Positions 33,352 through 43,197 are shown, counted from the first letter of the stretch. The stretch: 64,000 bases of DNA from Marinifilum sp. D737 (GCF_026672275.1 NZ_JANQCD010000016.1:1-64000); one strand, 5' to 3'. The notes: a model not told the origin generated them from the sequence alone. Made by a program: numbers and translations.

Positions 33352-34191
33352 TTAAATACTTTCTTTAATCCAAATTCCCTTATGAAAAACACTAACTTGC
33401 TTAAAACCTATCTGTTTCAGTTTTTTTCCAGTTTCATCAAAATGGCTTAATAATTCAGCAGGTTGATGTGCATCGGTACCAATTGTTACAGGAATATTTC
33501 TCTTACAGCATTCTATTAAAAAATAATCATCAGGAAACAGCTTGTCAGATTTCCCTTTGTAAATGCCACGGGTGTTCACTTCCACAATACAGTCTGATTT
33601 TTCGATTACATCCAAGGTTTTATTCAGTAAGTTGAGATACCATTCTTCCGATTCCTCAAAAAATCGCCCCTTATTATTCATCTTCACCTTATCGATATGA
33701 CCCAGCACATCCGGTTTCTGGCTTTCGATCATTTCTATCACCTGATGGAAATAAGCAGATACAGCTTTCTCAACATCACCACGAAACAGTTTCTGAATTC
33801 CTTCCGAATAGTTGGTATCAGGACCATCTAAAAACCAAAATTCATCATTTGAATCCCCTTTCACCAAATGTACCGATCCAATTGTATAATCCAATCCTGC
33901 GGAATTTTTCCAGGTTTTAAAGGGTTTTGTTATTCCTGGAATATAATCCAGCTCCAGCGACAGGTATACTTCAATCTCACTTTTATATTCCTCCTTTAAG
34001 CGACTGATCTCTTCCTGATAAGCTTTAACATTCGAAGTTTTCATTGCCCAGTGAATACTTTCATTTAAAGGGGCATGAGATGAGAAACCAATTGCTCTCA
34101 TTCCTAAATCAACTGCTTCTTTTATGTATTCTTCCGGTTCTCCTTTGCCATCGCAATAAGTGGAGTGTGTATGATATGAAAAATATTTCAT
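33352..34191 (-). CDS. PHP-domain histidinol-phosphatase
   Basis: 279 residues. The first metal motif is HTHSTYCDG (His7, His9). FSSHAPL, SLELDYIPG, GSVHLVKG, DVLGHIDKVK and VTIGTDAHQPAEL supply the other conserved His/Asp/Glu metal ligands of the HisK/HisJ family. It removes phosphate from L-histidinol phosphate in histidine synthesis. Other his genes are not nearby, so another phosphoester substrate is possible. It is divergent from the YgiQ gene; the intergenic region is 125 bp. Confidence 0.88.
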   Translation of the reverse strand: MKYFSYHTHSTYCDGKGEPEEYIKEAVDLGMRAIGFSSHAPLNESIHWAMKTSNVKAYQEEISRLKEEYKSEIEVYLSLELDYIPGITKPFKTWKNSAGLDYTIGSVHLVKGDSNDEFWFLDGPDTNYSEGIQKLFRGDVEKAVSAYFHQVIEMIESQKPDVLGHIDKVKMNNKGRFFEESEEWYLNLLNKTLDVIEKSDCIVEVNTRGIYKGKSDKLFPDDYFLIECCKRNIPVTIGTDAHQPAELLSHFDETGKKLKQIGFKQVSVFHKGIWIKESI

Positions 34192-34210
34192 TAGCTCGTT
34201 TTATGTTGTG

Positions 34211-34218
34211 CAAATATA
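34211..34218 (-). promoter_or_regulatory. candidate -7 element of the PHP phosphatase gene
   Basis: On the minus strand TATATTTG, a TAnnTTTG match about 20 bp upstream of the start at 34191. No clear -33 partner was found. Confidence 0.4.
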
Positions 34219-34291
34219 ATGCAATATCGAGAACTTTCGAGATGAGCTTAGGAATAAGGGCTCGCTTCTTTAAAATATTTTTAAATAATCC

Positions 34292-34299
34292 TATCTTTG
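34292..34299 (+). promoter_or_regulatory. -7 element (TATCTTTG) of the YgiQ gene
   Basis: Perfect TAnnTTTG match 17 bp upstream of the ATG at 34317. It lies inside the longer open frame, which argues that translation starts at 34317 and not at the earlier in-frame ATG at 34044. Confidence 0.6.
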
Positions 34300-34316
34300 C
34301 AGTAATTTCAAGACTT

Positions 34317-36152
34317 ATGGCGAATAAAGAAACAACTAGATATAATCAATGGCTACCTACATCGGCCAAGGAGGTTAAAGAAAGAGGATGGGATGAATTG
34401 GATGTAATTCTTTTTAGCGGAGACGCATATGTGGATCATCCATCATTTGGTGCTTCGGTAATTGGACGAATTATTGAACACGAAGGTTTAAAGGTTGCAA
34501 TTGTTCCGCAACCCAACTGGCGTGATGATTTAAGAGATTTTAAAAAGCTTGGACAGCCAAGATTGTTTTTTGGAGTTACCGCTGGTAATATGGATTCAAT
34601 GGTGAACCATTACACTGCAAACCGAAGACTTCGTCATGATGATGCTTATACTCCCGGAGGAAAGCATGGATTCCGTCCAGACAAACCTACAGTTGTTTAT
34701 ACTCAAATCTTAAAAAAACTATATCCTGAAACACCAATATTGGTAGGTGGAATTGAGGCTTCTTTAAGAAGGTTAACTCATTACGATTATTGGGAAGACC
34801 AATTGAAACCAAGCATACTAATGGATAGTGGTGCTGATATGCTGGTATATGGAATGGGAGAAAAACCATTAAAGGAAATTATCCGCTTGATGAAAAGAGG
34901 TGTACCTTTTTATTCGCTTACCAACATTCCTCAAACCTCATTCATCGTAAATCAGGATGAAAAATATGCCACAAAAAAGCAATGGCAAAGCCAGGAGCTT
35001 TTTTCGCATGAGGACTGTTTGGCTGACAAAAAGAAATTTGCAAGCAATTTTAGATACATCGAGATGGAATCGAATGCCATGATGGCCAAGAAACTAACTC
35101 AAAACTACGGTGATCAGCAAATTGTTGTAAATCCGCCCTATCCGGTGATGAATGAAAAAGAGATGGATGAGATTTACGATTTGCCATACACAAGGCTCCC
35201 ACATCCGCGTTACAAAGGCAAACACATTCCTTCCTTCGAAATGATTAAATTTTCGGTTAATATGCACAGGGGATGTTTTGGTGGTTGCTCCTTCTGTACC
35301 ATTTCTGCTCATCAAGGAAAATTTATTGCCAACCGATCGGAAAAATCAATCTTAAAAGAAGTTGAGCACATTACAAAAATGCCTGACTTTAAAGGCTATC
35401 TGTCTGATTTAGGCGGTCCATCTGCAAATATGTACCAGATGAAAGGGATTTTTGAATCGATTTGTAAAACTTGCCGTCGCCCTTCTTGCATTCACCCTGA
35501 TGTTTGTCCTAACTTAAACACAAATCATCAGCCAATGCTGGATATCTACAAAAAAGTAGATAAGATTCCTGGAGTTAAGAAATCATTCATCGGTAGTGGT
35601 GTTCGCTACGATTTAATGATGCATGAATCAAAAGATGAAAGCACCAATAAATCCAATAAGGAATATGCGGTTGAATTGATTAAAAATCATGTTTCCGGCC
35701 GACTTAAGGTAGCACCAGAACATACTTCGGATGAAGTTCTGGAAATCATGCGAAAACCTTCATTCAAATTGTTTTACAAACTAAAAACCCTGTTTGATGA
35801 AATCAACAAGAAAGAAGGCATGAACCAACAGCTTATCCCATACTTTATCTCTAGTCACCCTGGAAGTCATGGAACCGACATGGCCGATTTGGCAATAAAA
35901 ACCAAAGAGTTGGATTTTAAGCTGGAACAAGTGCAGGATTTTACGCCTACACCAATGACAGTTGCAACCGTGATTTATTATTCAGGTTATCATCCTTATA
36001 CTTTAAAAAAGGTGTACACTGCCAAAACTAAAAAAGAGAAATTGTCGCAAAGAAAATTCCTATTCTGGTATAAAAAAGAATATCGTGATGCCATTAAACA
36101 AGAGTTAATCAAAATGGGCAAAAAAGATTTACTCACCAAGTTATTTAGATAG
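34317..36152 (+). CDS. YgiQ-family radical SAM protein
   Basis: 611 residues from the ATG at 34317. Earlier in-frame starts reach back over the divergent phosphatase gene and lack family similarity. The N-terminal WLPTSAKEVKERGWDELDVILFSGDAYVDHPSFG is the usual YgiQ opening. The radical-SAM cluster motif is C320-x3-C324-x2-C327 in RGCFGGCSFCTISAHQG. VAPEHTSDEVLEIMRKPS and FTPTPMTVATVIYYSG follow in the C-terminal part. It is a 4Fe-4S/SAM enzyme whose reaction is not known. Monocistronic. Confidence 0.93.
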   Translation: MANKETTRYNQWLPTSAKEVKERGWDELDVILFSGDAYVDHPSFGASVIGRIIEHEGLKVAIVPQPNWRDDLRDFKKLGQPRLFFGVTAGNMDSMVNHYTANRRLRHDDAYTPGGKHGFRPDKPTVVYTQILKKLYPETPILVGGIEASLRRLTHYDYWEDQLKPSILMDSGADMLVYGMGEKPLKEIIRLMKRGVPFYSLTNIPQTSFIVNQDEKYATKKQWQSQELFSHEDCLADKKKFASNFRYIEMESNAMMAKKLTQNYGDQQIVVNPPYPVMNEKEMDEIYDLPYTRLPHPRYKGKHIPSFEMIKFSVNMHRGCFGGCSFCTISAHQGKFIANRSEKSILKEVEHITKMPDFKGYLSDLGGPSANMYQMKGIFESICKTCRRPSCIHPDVCPNLNTNHQPMLDIYKKVDKIPGVKKSFIGSGVRYDLMMHESKDESTNKSNKEYAVELIKNHVSGRLKVAPEHTSDEVLEIMRKPSFKLFYKLKTLFDEINKKEGMNQQLIPYFISSHPGSHGTDMADLAIKTKELDFKLEQVQDFTPTPMTVATVIYYSGYHPYTLKKVYTAKTKKEKLSQRKFLFWYKKEYRDAIKQELIKMGKKDLLTKLFR

Positions 36153-36264
36153 TTTAACAAGCAATAAACACTGTTAATAATATTTTTAATGACATTAAAC
36201 AGGTAATACTTTATTATTATTCTATATAGTTGTACATTAGGTGTTCAAACTCTAAGCTTAATTT

Positions 36265-36990
36265 ATGAAACCATTTTACCAAACGACTTTTAAATATTTG
36301 TTGTTGTTCGGATTCATCTTTTTGTTTACAAATTGTGAAAAATCAAAACAAGACAGACAAAATGAGAAAGGGATTGAATTGCTGGCAAACAAAAAGTTTG
36401 TAGAAGCTGTAAAGCACTTTACCTCTATAATAAAAGAAGATAAAAACTACTTGCCTGCCTATTTTAATCGTGCCATTGCTTATTCATATCTTAACAATAA
36501 CCGGGTTGCCATAAAAGATTTAAATGTTGTAATTGGCAAACAGAAATTTGAGGAAGAAGCCTATTTAAATCGTGCAATTCTTTATGAGAATCAGAAAAAT
36601 TACAAGCAGGCCATAAAAGATTATTCACATGTTTTAAATATTAATCCTCGAAACATTAAAGCATATCACTATCGCGGCATATGCAAATATTATATCGAAG
36701 ATTACAAAGGAGCCATAGAAGATTACAACCATTCCATAAAAATTGGCTTAAATTCCTCTGGCGTTTATTACAACAAAGCCGTTTCGCTCGATTGTACTGG
36801 CGATTTTAATGATGCCATCAAACATTACAACAAAGCCATTAAAATAGACAAGAAACTTGATAGAGCATATTATGCACGTGGAATTGCCAAGCTAAAAAAT
36901 GGTGACAAAAATGGCGCCGTAAAAGACATCAAAGCGTCGGTTAAAATGGGATACAAAAAAGGCGCCGATGTTCTGAAGCAAATTCAGTAA
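36265..36990 (+). CDS. TPR-repeat putative lipoprotein
   Basis: 241 residues. A hydrophobic N-terminus ends in FLFTNC (Cys24), a plausible but loose lipobox. Five to six TPR units cover the rest (NEKGIELLANKKFVEAVKHFTSII, PAYFNRAIAYSYLNNNRVAIKDL, AYLNRAILYENQKNYKQAIKDYSHV, AYHYRGICKYYIEDYKGAIEDYNHS, VYYNKAVSLDCTGDFNDAIKHYNKA, AYYARGIAKLKNGDKNGAVKDI). It probably acts as a protein-binding scaffold on the periplasmic side. No partner is evident. Confidence 0.85.
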   Translation: MKPFYQTTFKYLLLFGFIFLFTNCEKSKQDRQNEKGIELLANKKFVEAVKHFTSIIKEDKNYLPAYFNRAIAYSYLNNNRVAIKDLNVVIGKQKFEEEAYLNRAILYENQKNYKQAIKDYSHVLNINPRNIKAYHYRGICKYYIEDYKGAIEDYNHSIKIGLNSSGVYYNKAVSLDCTGDFNDAIKHYNKAIKIDKKLDRAYYARGIAKLKNGDKNGAVKDIKASVKMGYKKGADVLKQIQ

Positions 36991-37032
36991 CTACATTCAC
37001 TGTTCCGAAATTTAATTGATTCAAAACAAGAT

Positions 37033-37058
37033 CCTGACAGGCTTGAAACACTGTCAGG
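37033..37058. terminator. terminator-like hairpin between convergent genes
   Basis: CCTGACAG / CTGTCAGG stem with a 10-nt loop, followed by a U-rich (not pure U) stretch, between the TPR gene (plus) and the radical SAM gene (minus). Confidence 0.6.
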
Positions 37059-37068
37059 TCTTTATATT

Positions 37069-38016
37069 TTACTTCTCGAACAACTTGCCCTGCCAGGTAT
37101 TTCTCTCCTTTAAAAGATTATTCAGTTTGTTCACGAACTGATAATTTTTAATGCCCCATTTGGGAGCTATTAACCACCCCGGAGGAGCCTGATTGGTAAA
37201 GCGTTCCAACATCACATCAGGATTTATTCTCTCAATTACATTCACAATAAAATCCAAATACTCATCGAGTTCGAACATGTAAAAACGCTCAGGGGCTTGC
37301 TCATATTCCTTAGCCATTTGAGTGTTTCTAAGAATTTGAAGCTGATGCAATTTTAAAGTTTCAATAGGCAATTTCGATAATTCAACTGCATGATTCAACA
37401 TGTCTTCTTTGCTATCATGCGGCAGGCCATTTACCAGGTGCACACCTATATGAATGCCTCGATTGGCTGTTCTTTGAATGGTTCTTTCTGCTTCAAGGTA
37501 TGTATGACCACGATTAATAGCCAGCAAAGCATCATCATTTGCCGATTCAACTCCATACTCTATGGCAATGTAATTGCTCTTGGCAAGCTCTTCCAAATAA
37601 TCCAATACCTCATCACCAACACAATCGGGTCTTGTTCCAATAACCAAGCCTACTACCTTCTCGTGAGCCAAAGCCTCTTCATACAGTTCTTTTATCTTAT
37701 CGATATGACCATAGGTATTCGAGTATGCCTGAAAATAAGCCAAATATTTCTGCGTTTTGTATTTGGCCTTAAAAAAATCAATCCCTTCCTCAATTTGGGT
37801 TGTAATTGTTTTGCGCGGACTGCAATAAGCTGGATTAAAACTATTGTTGTTACAATAAGTACAACCCCCAACACCCTTACTCCCATCACGGTTAGGACAG
37901 GTAAAGCCAGCATCTATCGATACTTTTTGGATTCTTTCAGCAAATCGGTTTTTAAAATAAGAAGGAAAATCGTTGTATCGTCCCTCATGTCCCCATGGGT
38001 AAGTAATGTCAGTCAT
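37069..38016 (-). CDS. TIGR01212/YhcC-family radical SAM protein
   Basis: 315 residues. The cluster-binding motif is C40-x11-C52-x2-C55 (FTCPNRDGSKGVGGCTYC), the unusual spacing that marks the YhcC group. YFQAYSNTYG, GTRPDCVGDEVLDYL, EYGVESANDDALLAINRGH and VHLVNGLPHDSKEDML are also typical. It is a SAM-dependent enzyme of unassigned reaction. The start MTDITYPWGHEGRYNDFPSYFK fits the family. Confidence 0.92.
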   Translation of the reverse strand: MTDITYPWGHEGRYNDFPSYFKNRFAERIQKVSIDAGFTCPNRDGSKGVGGCTYCNNNSFNPAYCSPRKTITTQIEEGIDFFKAKYKTQKYLAYFQAYSNTYGHIDKIKELYEEALAHEKVVGLVIGTRPDCVGDEVLDYLEELAKSNYIAIEYGVESANDDALLAINRGHTYLEAERTIQRTANRGIHIGVHLVNGLPHDSKEDMLNHAVELSKLPIETLKLHQLQILRNTQMAKEYEQAPERFYMFELDEYLDFIVNVIERINPDVMLERFTNQAPPGWLIAPKWGIKNYQFVNKLNNLLKERNTWQGKLFEK

Positions 38017-38256
38017 TTATCATTTATTTTGCGGCAAAAATACAAATAGAATTTTAATTCAAAACCCGGCAATCCCATTTTGATTCCTCCCTACTAGTAA
38101 TGTATGTAGGATACAAACATACACTTTCCCTATTTCTTTGGTATTTAAACAAATTCACTGTATTGCATAATTTTTTTCATTATTAAAGCCATAGGACTTT
38201 TCTTTTTATGAAAGTATTCTTTATCTTGCTTCGGACACTTTAATAAAACTTTAAGC

Positions 38257-39813
38257 ATGTTTTCAGAACAAGATCTATCTCAATTTCAATCTAAAGGAAT
38301 TTCTGTAGAAAAAATCGAAGCACAGATTGGCAATTTTAAAAATGGCTTTCCGAAGATGAAACTGAAAAAACCGGCTACAATTGAAGACGGTATTACCAAA
38401 ATTCAAGATGAAGAACTTGAGATTTACGAAGAAGTGTATAGCACACATTCTAAAAATCTAGAACTTTTAAAGTTTGTTCCTGCCTCTGGTGCAGCATCAA
38501 GAATGTTTAAAATCCTTTATGATTTTCTAAACACTTATCAGGACACTGAAGATGAATATCTGAAATTCCTGTGCAATAAAGGACCTGAAACCATGTTCAA
38601 TTTCTTTGACCGTTTGGAAGATTTTGCCTTTTACGGCGATCTTAAAAATGCAATGACGGAAGAAGGTTTGGATTTGGATAAAATGGCAGACAAAAATAAA
38701 TTCAAGGAAATTTTAGCCATGCTTTTGAATAGTAAGGGTCTTAATTACGGGAACCTACCAAAAGGATTGTTGAAATTCCACAGATACAAGCATTATTCCA
38801 GAACAGCTTTCGAAGAACATTTGGTTGAAGCACTGAACTATGCCAAAGATGAAGCTGGCAATGCGAACATCCACTTGACTGTATCTGAAGATCACAAAAA
38901 ATTATTCCAGGATCGTTACCATAAAACCAGAGATACCTTTGAAGAAAAATATCAGGGTCATTTGAGTGTATCCTATTCTGTTCAAAAATCTTCTACAGAT
39001 ACAATTGCAGTTGATATTAATGATGAACCTTTCCGCAACGAAGATGGATCAATTCTATTCCGTCCGGGTGGGCATGGTGCATTAATTGAAAATCTGAACG
39101 AACTTACAGCAGATATTATTTTCGTTAAAAATATCGACAATGTGGTTCCTGACAGGCTAAAAGAAACTACCTACAAGTTTAAGAAAGTTTTAGCAGGTCT
39201 ATTATTGGAAAATCAATCCATCATTTTCGATTATTTAAAATTGCTGGAAGAAGACAAAGAAATTTCTGAAGATACTCTAAAGGAAATGTTGACTTTCCTT
39301 GAAGAAAAACTTTGCACCACTCCTCCTGCCAGCCTAAAAAAGGATAATCCTGATAAGCTTAAAAAATACTTATTCGATAAATTCAACAGACCAATTCGTG
39401 TTTGCGGAATGGTGAAAAATGAAGGCGAACCTGGTGGTGGTCCTTTCTGGGCAAGAAATACAGATGGTTCTGTTTCATTACAGATTATTGAAGGTTCTCA
39501 AATTGACAAATCGGATGTTAGACAGAAAAACATTTTTGAAAGAGCCACACACTTCAACCCAGTTGATTTGATTTGTGGAACCAAGGATTACCAGGGAAAC
39601 AAGTTTGACTTAAGCAAATTTATCGATCCTCAAACTGGTTTTATTTCTGAAAAATCAAACAATGGAAGAGATTTAAAAGCCATGGAGTTGCCAGGCCTTT
39701 GGAATGGTGCAATGTCTGACTGGAACACCATATTTGTAGAAGTTCCTATCATTACCTTTAATCCGGTAAAAACAGTTTTCGACTTATTACGAATCGAACA
39801 CAGAAACTTATAA
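38257..39813 (+). CDS. DUF4301-family protein
   Basis: 518 residues, soluble, covering the full length of the DUF4301 family as I recognise it from LLKFVPASGAASRMFKILYDFL, FRPGGHGALIENLNEL, IFVKNIDNVVPDRLKET, RVCGMVKNEGEPGGGPFWA and TDWNTIFVEVP-like endings. These motifs recall nucleotidyltransferase or sugar-phosphate uridylyltransferase loops (PASGAASRM for the nucleotide loop), so a nucleotide-sugar-related activity is conceivable, but no function is established to my knowledge. Monocistronic, with a strong terminator. Confidence 0.85.
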   Translation: MFSEQDLSQFQSKGISVEKIEAQIGNFKNGFPKMKLKKPATIEDGITKIQDEELEIYEEVYSTHSKNLELLKFVPASGAASRMFKILYDFLNTYQDTEDEYLKFLCNKGPETMFNFFDRLEDFAFYGDLKNAMTEEGLDLDKMADKNKFKEILAMLLNSKGLNYGNLPKGLLKFHRYKHYSRTAFEEHLVEALNYAKDEAGNANIHLTVSEDHKKLFQDRYHKTRDTFEEKYQGHLSVSYSVQKSSTDTIAVDINDEPFRNEDGSILFRPGGHGALIENLNELTADIIFVKNIDNVVPDRLKETTYKFKKVLAGLLLENQSIIFDYLKLLEEDKEISEDTLKEMLTFLEEKLCTTPPASLKKDNPDKLKKYLFDKFNRPIRVCGMVKNEGEPGGGPFWARNTDGSVSLQIIEGSQIDKSDVRQKNIFERATHFNPVDLICGTKDYQGNKFDLSKFIDPQTGFISEKSNNGRDLKAMELPGLWNGAMSDWNTIFVEVPIITFNPVKTVFDLLRIEHRNL

Positions 39814-39848
39814 TACCATTCATACCACAAGATTATTGATATAATCAA

Positions 39849-39880
39849 CAAAGGTCTTGCAATGCAAGACCTTTTATTTT
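39849..39880 (+). terminator. Rho-independent terminator after the DUF4301 gene
   Basis: AAAGGTCTTGCA / TGCAAGACCTTT near-perfect palindromic stem followed by a T-rich tract. Confidence 0.85.
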
Positions 39881-39937
39881 TAGGCTAATACCAATTTTTT
39901 AGTGATAAAAACACCCACTTTGTTAATATCTTACAAC

Positions 39938-39967
39938 TTGGTATTTTTAAAATTAATCCTACTTTTG
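39938..39967 (+). promoter_or_regulatory. Bacteroidota-type promoter upstream of the TPR gene
   Basis: TTG (39938-39940), 19-nt spacer, TACTTTTG (39960-39967), matching TTTG-N19-TAnnTTTG. The start codon at 39996 is 28 bp downstream. Confidence 0.65.
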
Positions 39968-39995
39968 CAATGCAGTAATCATTTTAATTTGATAA

Positions 39996-41402
39996 ATGAT
40001 AGATAATACAGAAAACTATCTTGATGGTGATGTACTTACAATTGTAAGTAGATATGAGGAAATGATTAAAGCGAATGAGCTTTATTACTTTGATGTTCAC
40101 GAATTTGAAAACATCATAGATCATTATATCGAAAAAAATAAATATAGCGATGCGGTGAAAGTTACCACCATTGCCAGTAAGCAGCATCCCTCTGCCATTT
40201 CAATTCAAATTAAAAAAGCCCAGGTATTAATCAATCGTGGGCAACATCTCGAAGCACTGGCAATCCTAAATAAAGTTCAGGGAATCGAATCATCCAACAA
40301 GGAGATATGGCTTTTAAAAGGCAATATCTACAACCTGATGGGAAAACACAAAAGTGCTAAAAAACAATTCGACGAAGCTTTAACGAAAGATCACGAAAAC
40401 AGAGAAGACCTTCTTTTTAGAATTGCAATGGCTTTTGAACAACTCAACCAATTCGATTTGGCAATTGGTTATTTAGAGGAAGCATTAAGATTGAACGAGG
40501 AAGACTCCGAAGTACTTTTTGAACTGGGATATTGCTACGAGAAACTTGGTTTGGATGAGCAAAGTATCGATACTTACATTAAATTTCTGGATCTAAATCC
40601 TTTTTCGGATAATGCCTGGTACAACATCGGTATTGTTTACAATCGCATGGCGACCTTTCAAAAAGCAATAGAAGCTTACGAGTTTGCTTTGGCAGTAAAT
40701 CCACAGCACAGCAAGGCTTACTTTAACCTTGCCAATGCCCTGGCGAATTCCGGCAAATTTGAGGAGGCCATTAAGCATTATATCGAATATTTGGAATTTG
40801 AAGATGATCATGCTTCAACCTATTCTTATATTGGCGAATGTTTCGAAAAGTTGAACGAGTACGATCAAGCGCTGAACTATTACGAAACTGCCATAAAAAC
40901 AAATGAAGAGCTTCCTGATCCATGGTTTGGAATGGGATTGATTTTGATGTATCAGGACAAAATTGATGAGAGCTTGGTTTATCTTGAAAAGGCTAATAAA
41001 CTAGATAGTGACAATCCTGATTATTGGTTTGCTTTGGCATCGGCTTATTCAAGATCAGAAACTCCACAAAAAGCAGTTCGCGCCTTTCGCGAAGCCATTG
41101 ATTTAGATCCTTACGATCCAACTTTCTCGATCACTCTGGCAGAATTCTACCATAGAAATGAAAAGGTCGAAACTGCCATCGATGTTCTTTTAGAGAGTTG
41201 TGGATACAATCCGGAATCGCCGGAACTTTTCAACAATTTGGCTGCTTATTACATGCTTTCGGGTGATTTAAATGCAACAGAGCATTATATCAAGAAATCA
41301 ACGGATATTGATGCCGAAAATCTAAACGAAATCTTCCTTCAGTTTCCTGAATTGGAAGAAAACCCACAATTCAAGAAGATTATAGCGGCTTATTCCGCAT
41401 AG
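39996..41402 (+). CDS. large TPR-repeat protein
   Basis: 468 residues, no signal peptide. About eleven to twelve TPR units fill the protein; recognisable ones include KEIWLLKGNIYNLMGKHKSAKKQF, DLLFRIAMAFEQLNQFDLAIGYL, SEVLFELGYCYEKLGLDEQSIDTYIK, NAWYNIGIVYNRMATFQKAIEAYEF and KAYFNLANALANSGKFEEAIKHY. It is a cytoplasmic scaffold of unknown partners. The spacing to the DUF368 and aroE genes downstream (38 and 29 bp) suggests one operon. Confidence 0.88.
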   Translation: MIDNTENYLDGDVLTIVSRYEEMIKANELYYFDVHEFENIIDHYIEKNKYSDAVKVTTIASKQHPSAISIQIKKAQVLINRGQHLEALAILNKVQGIESSNKEIWLLKGNIYNLMGKHKSAKKQFDEALTKDHENREDLLFRIAMAFEQLNQFDLAIGYLEEALRLNEEDSEVLFELGYCYEKLGLDEQSIDTYIKFLDLNPFSDNAWYNIGIVYNRMATFQKAIEAYEFALAVNPQHSKAYFNLANALANSGKFEEAIKHYIEYLEFEDDHASTYSYIGECFEKLNEYDQALNYYETAIKTNEELPDPWFGMGLILMYQDKIDESLVYLEKANKLDSDNPDYWFALASAYSRSETPQKAVRAFREAIDLDPYDPTFSITLAEFYHRNEKVETAIDVLLESCGYNPESPELFNNLAAYYMLSGDLNATEHYIKKSTDIDAENLNEIFLQFPELEENPQFKKIIAAYSA

Positions 41403-41440
41403 AAAATATATTGCTACTTAATTTCACGCACAAAACAATT

Positions 41441-42376
41441 ATGCCTAGAAAAATTAAAGATTATGTTCTTATTGCCCTAAAAGGTATGGGTATGGGAGCT
41501 GCTGATGTTGTACCTGGAGTTTCGGGTGGAACCATTGCTTTTATTACTGGAATTTACGAAGAATTAATCAACACCATTAAATCGGTAAACCTAAGTGCCA
41601 TAAAGCTTCTTTTGCAGTTTAAGTTGAAAGATTTTTGGAAAGCCGTTAATGGGAATTTCCTTTTGGCCTTACTATCAGGTATTGGATTTAGTTTCTATAC
41701 ATTGGCTAAGATTGTGAAGAACTTGCTGGAAACTCAACCCATTTTAATTTGGTCTTTCTTTTTTGGTCTAATTGTAGCATCGGCAATTGTGGTTGCCCGA
41801 AAAATAACCGAATGGAAAGCCAGAACCATAATTGCCATGATTATCGGTACTGTTATAGCTTATATGGTTGTTGAATTAACACCAGCCGAGGCTCCAACCA
41901 GCTACTGGTTTTTATTTCTATCTGGCGCTTTGGCAATTTGTGCCATGATTCTTCCGGGAATCTCAGGAGCATTCATCCTGGTCTTGTTAGGATCATACAA
42001 TCATATCCTAAGCGCTTTGAGTAGCTTTAAAGTTGATGTGATTGCAACCGTGGCCGCAGGTGCAGGCGTGGGTATCCTAAGCTTCTCTCACCTATTAAGC
42101 TGGTTGCTTAAAAAATATCACAACATGACCATTGGTTTGCTTTCAGGATTCATGATTGGATCATTAAACAAAGTTTGGCCTTGGAAAGAAACCATTACCA
42201 CAAGAATTGACAGACATGGAGAGGTTATTCCCGTACTTCAAAAGAACATTCTACCTGGAACCTTTGAGTCGATTCAAGCGCAAGATTCCCAACTGTACTT
42301 TGCTTTAATTTTGGCTCTGGCTGGATTCTTGCTAATTTGGATCATGGAAAAATATTCTCCTGAAGAATCAAAATAA
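41441..42376 (+). CDS. DUF368 membrane protein (PopT-like undecaprenyl-phosphate translocase candidate)
   Basis: 311 residues from the ATG at 41441; an in-frame TTG ten codons upstream exists. The family start KDYVLIALKGMGMGAADVVPGVSGGTIAFITGIYEELI and the repeated LPGISGAFILVLLGSYNHIL are diagnostic, with 8-9 hydrophobic segments. DUF368 (PopT) proteins have been reported to recycle the C55 carrier lipid across the inner membrane. This organism uses that lipid for peptidoglycan and for the polysaccharide locus in this window. Confidence 0.88.
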   Translation: MPRKIKDYVLIALKGMGMGAADVVPGVSGGTIAFITGIYEELINTIKSVNLSAIKLLLQFKLKDFWKAVNGNFLLALLSGIGFSFYTLAKIVKNLLETQPILIWSFFFGLIVASAIVVARKITEWKARTIIAMIIGTVIAYMVVELTPAEAPTSYWFLFLSGALAICAMILPGISGAFILVLLGSYNHILSALSSFKVDVIATVAAGAGVGILSFSHLLSWLLKKYHNMTIGLLSGFMIGSLNKVWPWKETITTRIDRHGEVIPVLQKNILPGTFESIQAQDSQLYFALILALAGFLLIWIMEKYSPEESK

Positions 42377-42405
42377 ACATCAACTATTAATTTGAATTAA
42401 GCACA

Positions 42406-43155
42406 ATGAATACCTACGGCATTCTTGGATATCCTTTGGGACATTCCTTCTCGAAAAAGTACTTCGAAGAGAAATTTACTGACTTAAATATCGAAGCTGA
42501 ATTTTTGAACTTTGAGCTTCCTTCCATTCAGGAGTTGCCTAAAATTTTGGATGAAAACAATCGCCTCAAAGGCTTTTGTGTAACCATTCCATACAAAGAA
42601 GAAGTAATTCCATTTTTGGATAAAATCGATCCTTTAGCAGCTAAATTGGGTGCTGTAAACTCTGTTCAGATTATTAAAAATGGTGATGAAATAAAACTGA
42701 AAGGGTTCAATACTGATATTTACGGTTTTCAGGAATCACTAAAGGAATTTATTGGAGAAAAACGACCAAAAGCCTTGATTCTTGGAACAGGAGGAGCATC
42801 GAAAGCAGTAGCCGGAGGTTTGGAAGATTTGGGTATCGAATATCGATTTGTAAGTCGATCAGCCAAAGAAAACCAATTCACCTACGAGGAATTGACACAG
42901 GAAATCATAGAGGATTATAAATTAATCGTAAACTGCTCTCCCCTGGGTACATTTCCAAAAGATGATACTTGCCCAAACATTCCATACCTACATTTAAGTG
43001 AGGAACACTTTCTTTACGATTTGGTGTACAACCCGGCCGAAACACTATTCATGAAAAAAGGTGCAGAACAAGGAGCCAAAACACACAATGGTTTAAAAAT
43101 GCTTCACCTGCAAGCTGAGAAGAATTGGGAAATCTGGAACGAAAATAATTATTAA
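42406..43155 (+). CDS. aroE: shikimate dehydrogenase
   Basis: 249 residues, the normal length in Bacteroidota. It reduces 3-dehydroshikimate with NADPH in the shikimate pathway. Substrate-binding GHSFSKKYF near the N-terminus, VTIPYKEEVIPFLD with the catalytic Lys, GAVNSVQI, FNTDIYGFQESL with the catalytic Asp, the nucleotide loop LILGTGGASKAV and NCSPLGTFP are all present. The NADP-discriminating basic loop appears as VSRSAKEN. Confidence 0.95.
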   Translation: MNTYGILGYPLGHSFSKKYFEEKFTDLNIEAEFLNFELPSIQELPKILDENNRLKGFCVTIPYKEEVIPFLDKIDPLAAKLGAVNSVQIIKNGDEIKLKGFNTDIYGFQESLKEFIGEKRPKALILGTGGASKAVAGGLEDLGIEYRFVSRSAKENQFTYEELTQEIIEDYKLIVNCSPLGTFPKDDTCPNIPYLHLSEEHFLYDLVYNPAETLFMKKGAEQGAKTHNGLKMLHLQAEKNWEIWNENNY

Positions 43156-43197
43156 TTATAAATGATGAATTATTAATTAAATGAACTTAAATCTGAA

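Noticed and set aside
34044-34316. N-terminal extension of the YgiQ protein
   Set aside because: The extension covers the divergent phosphatase gene, lacks YgiQ similarity, and a -7 promoter element lies inside it just before the ATG at 34317.
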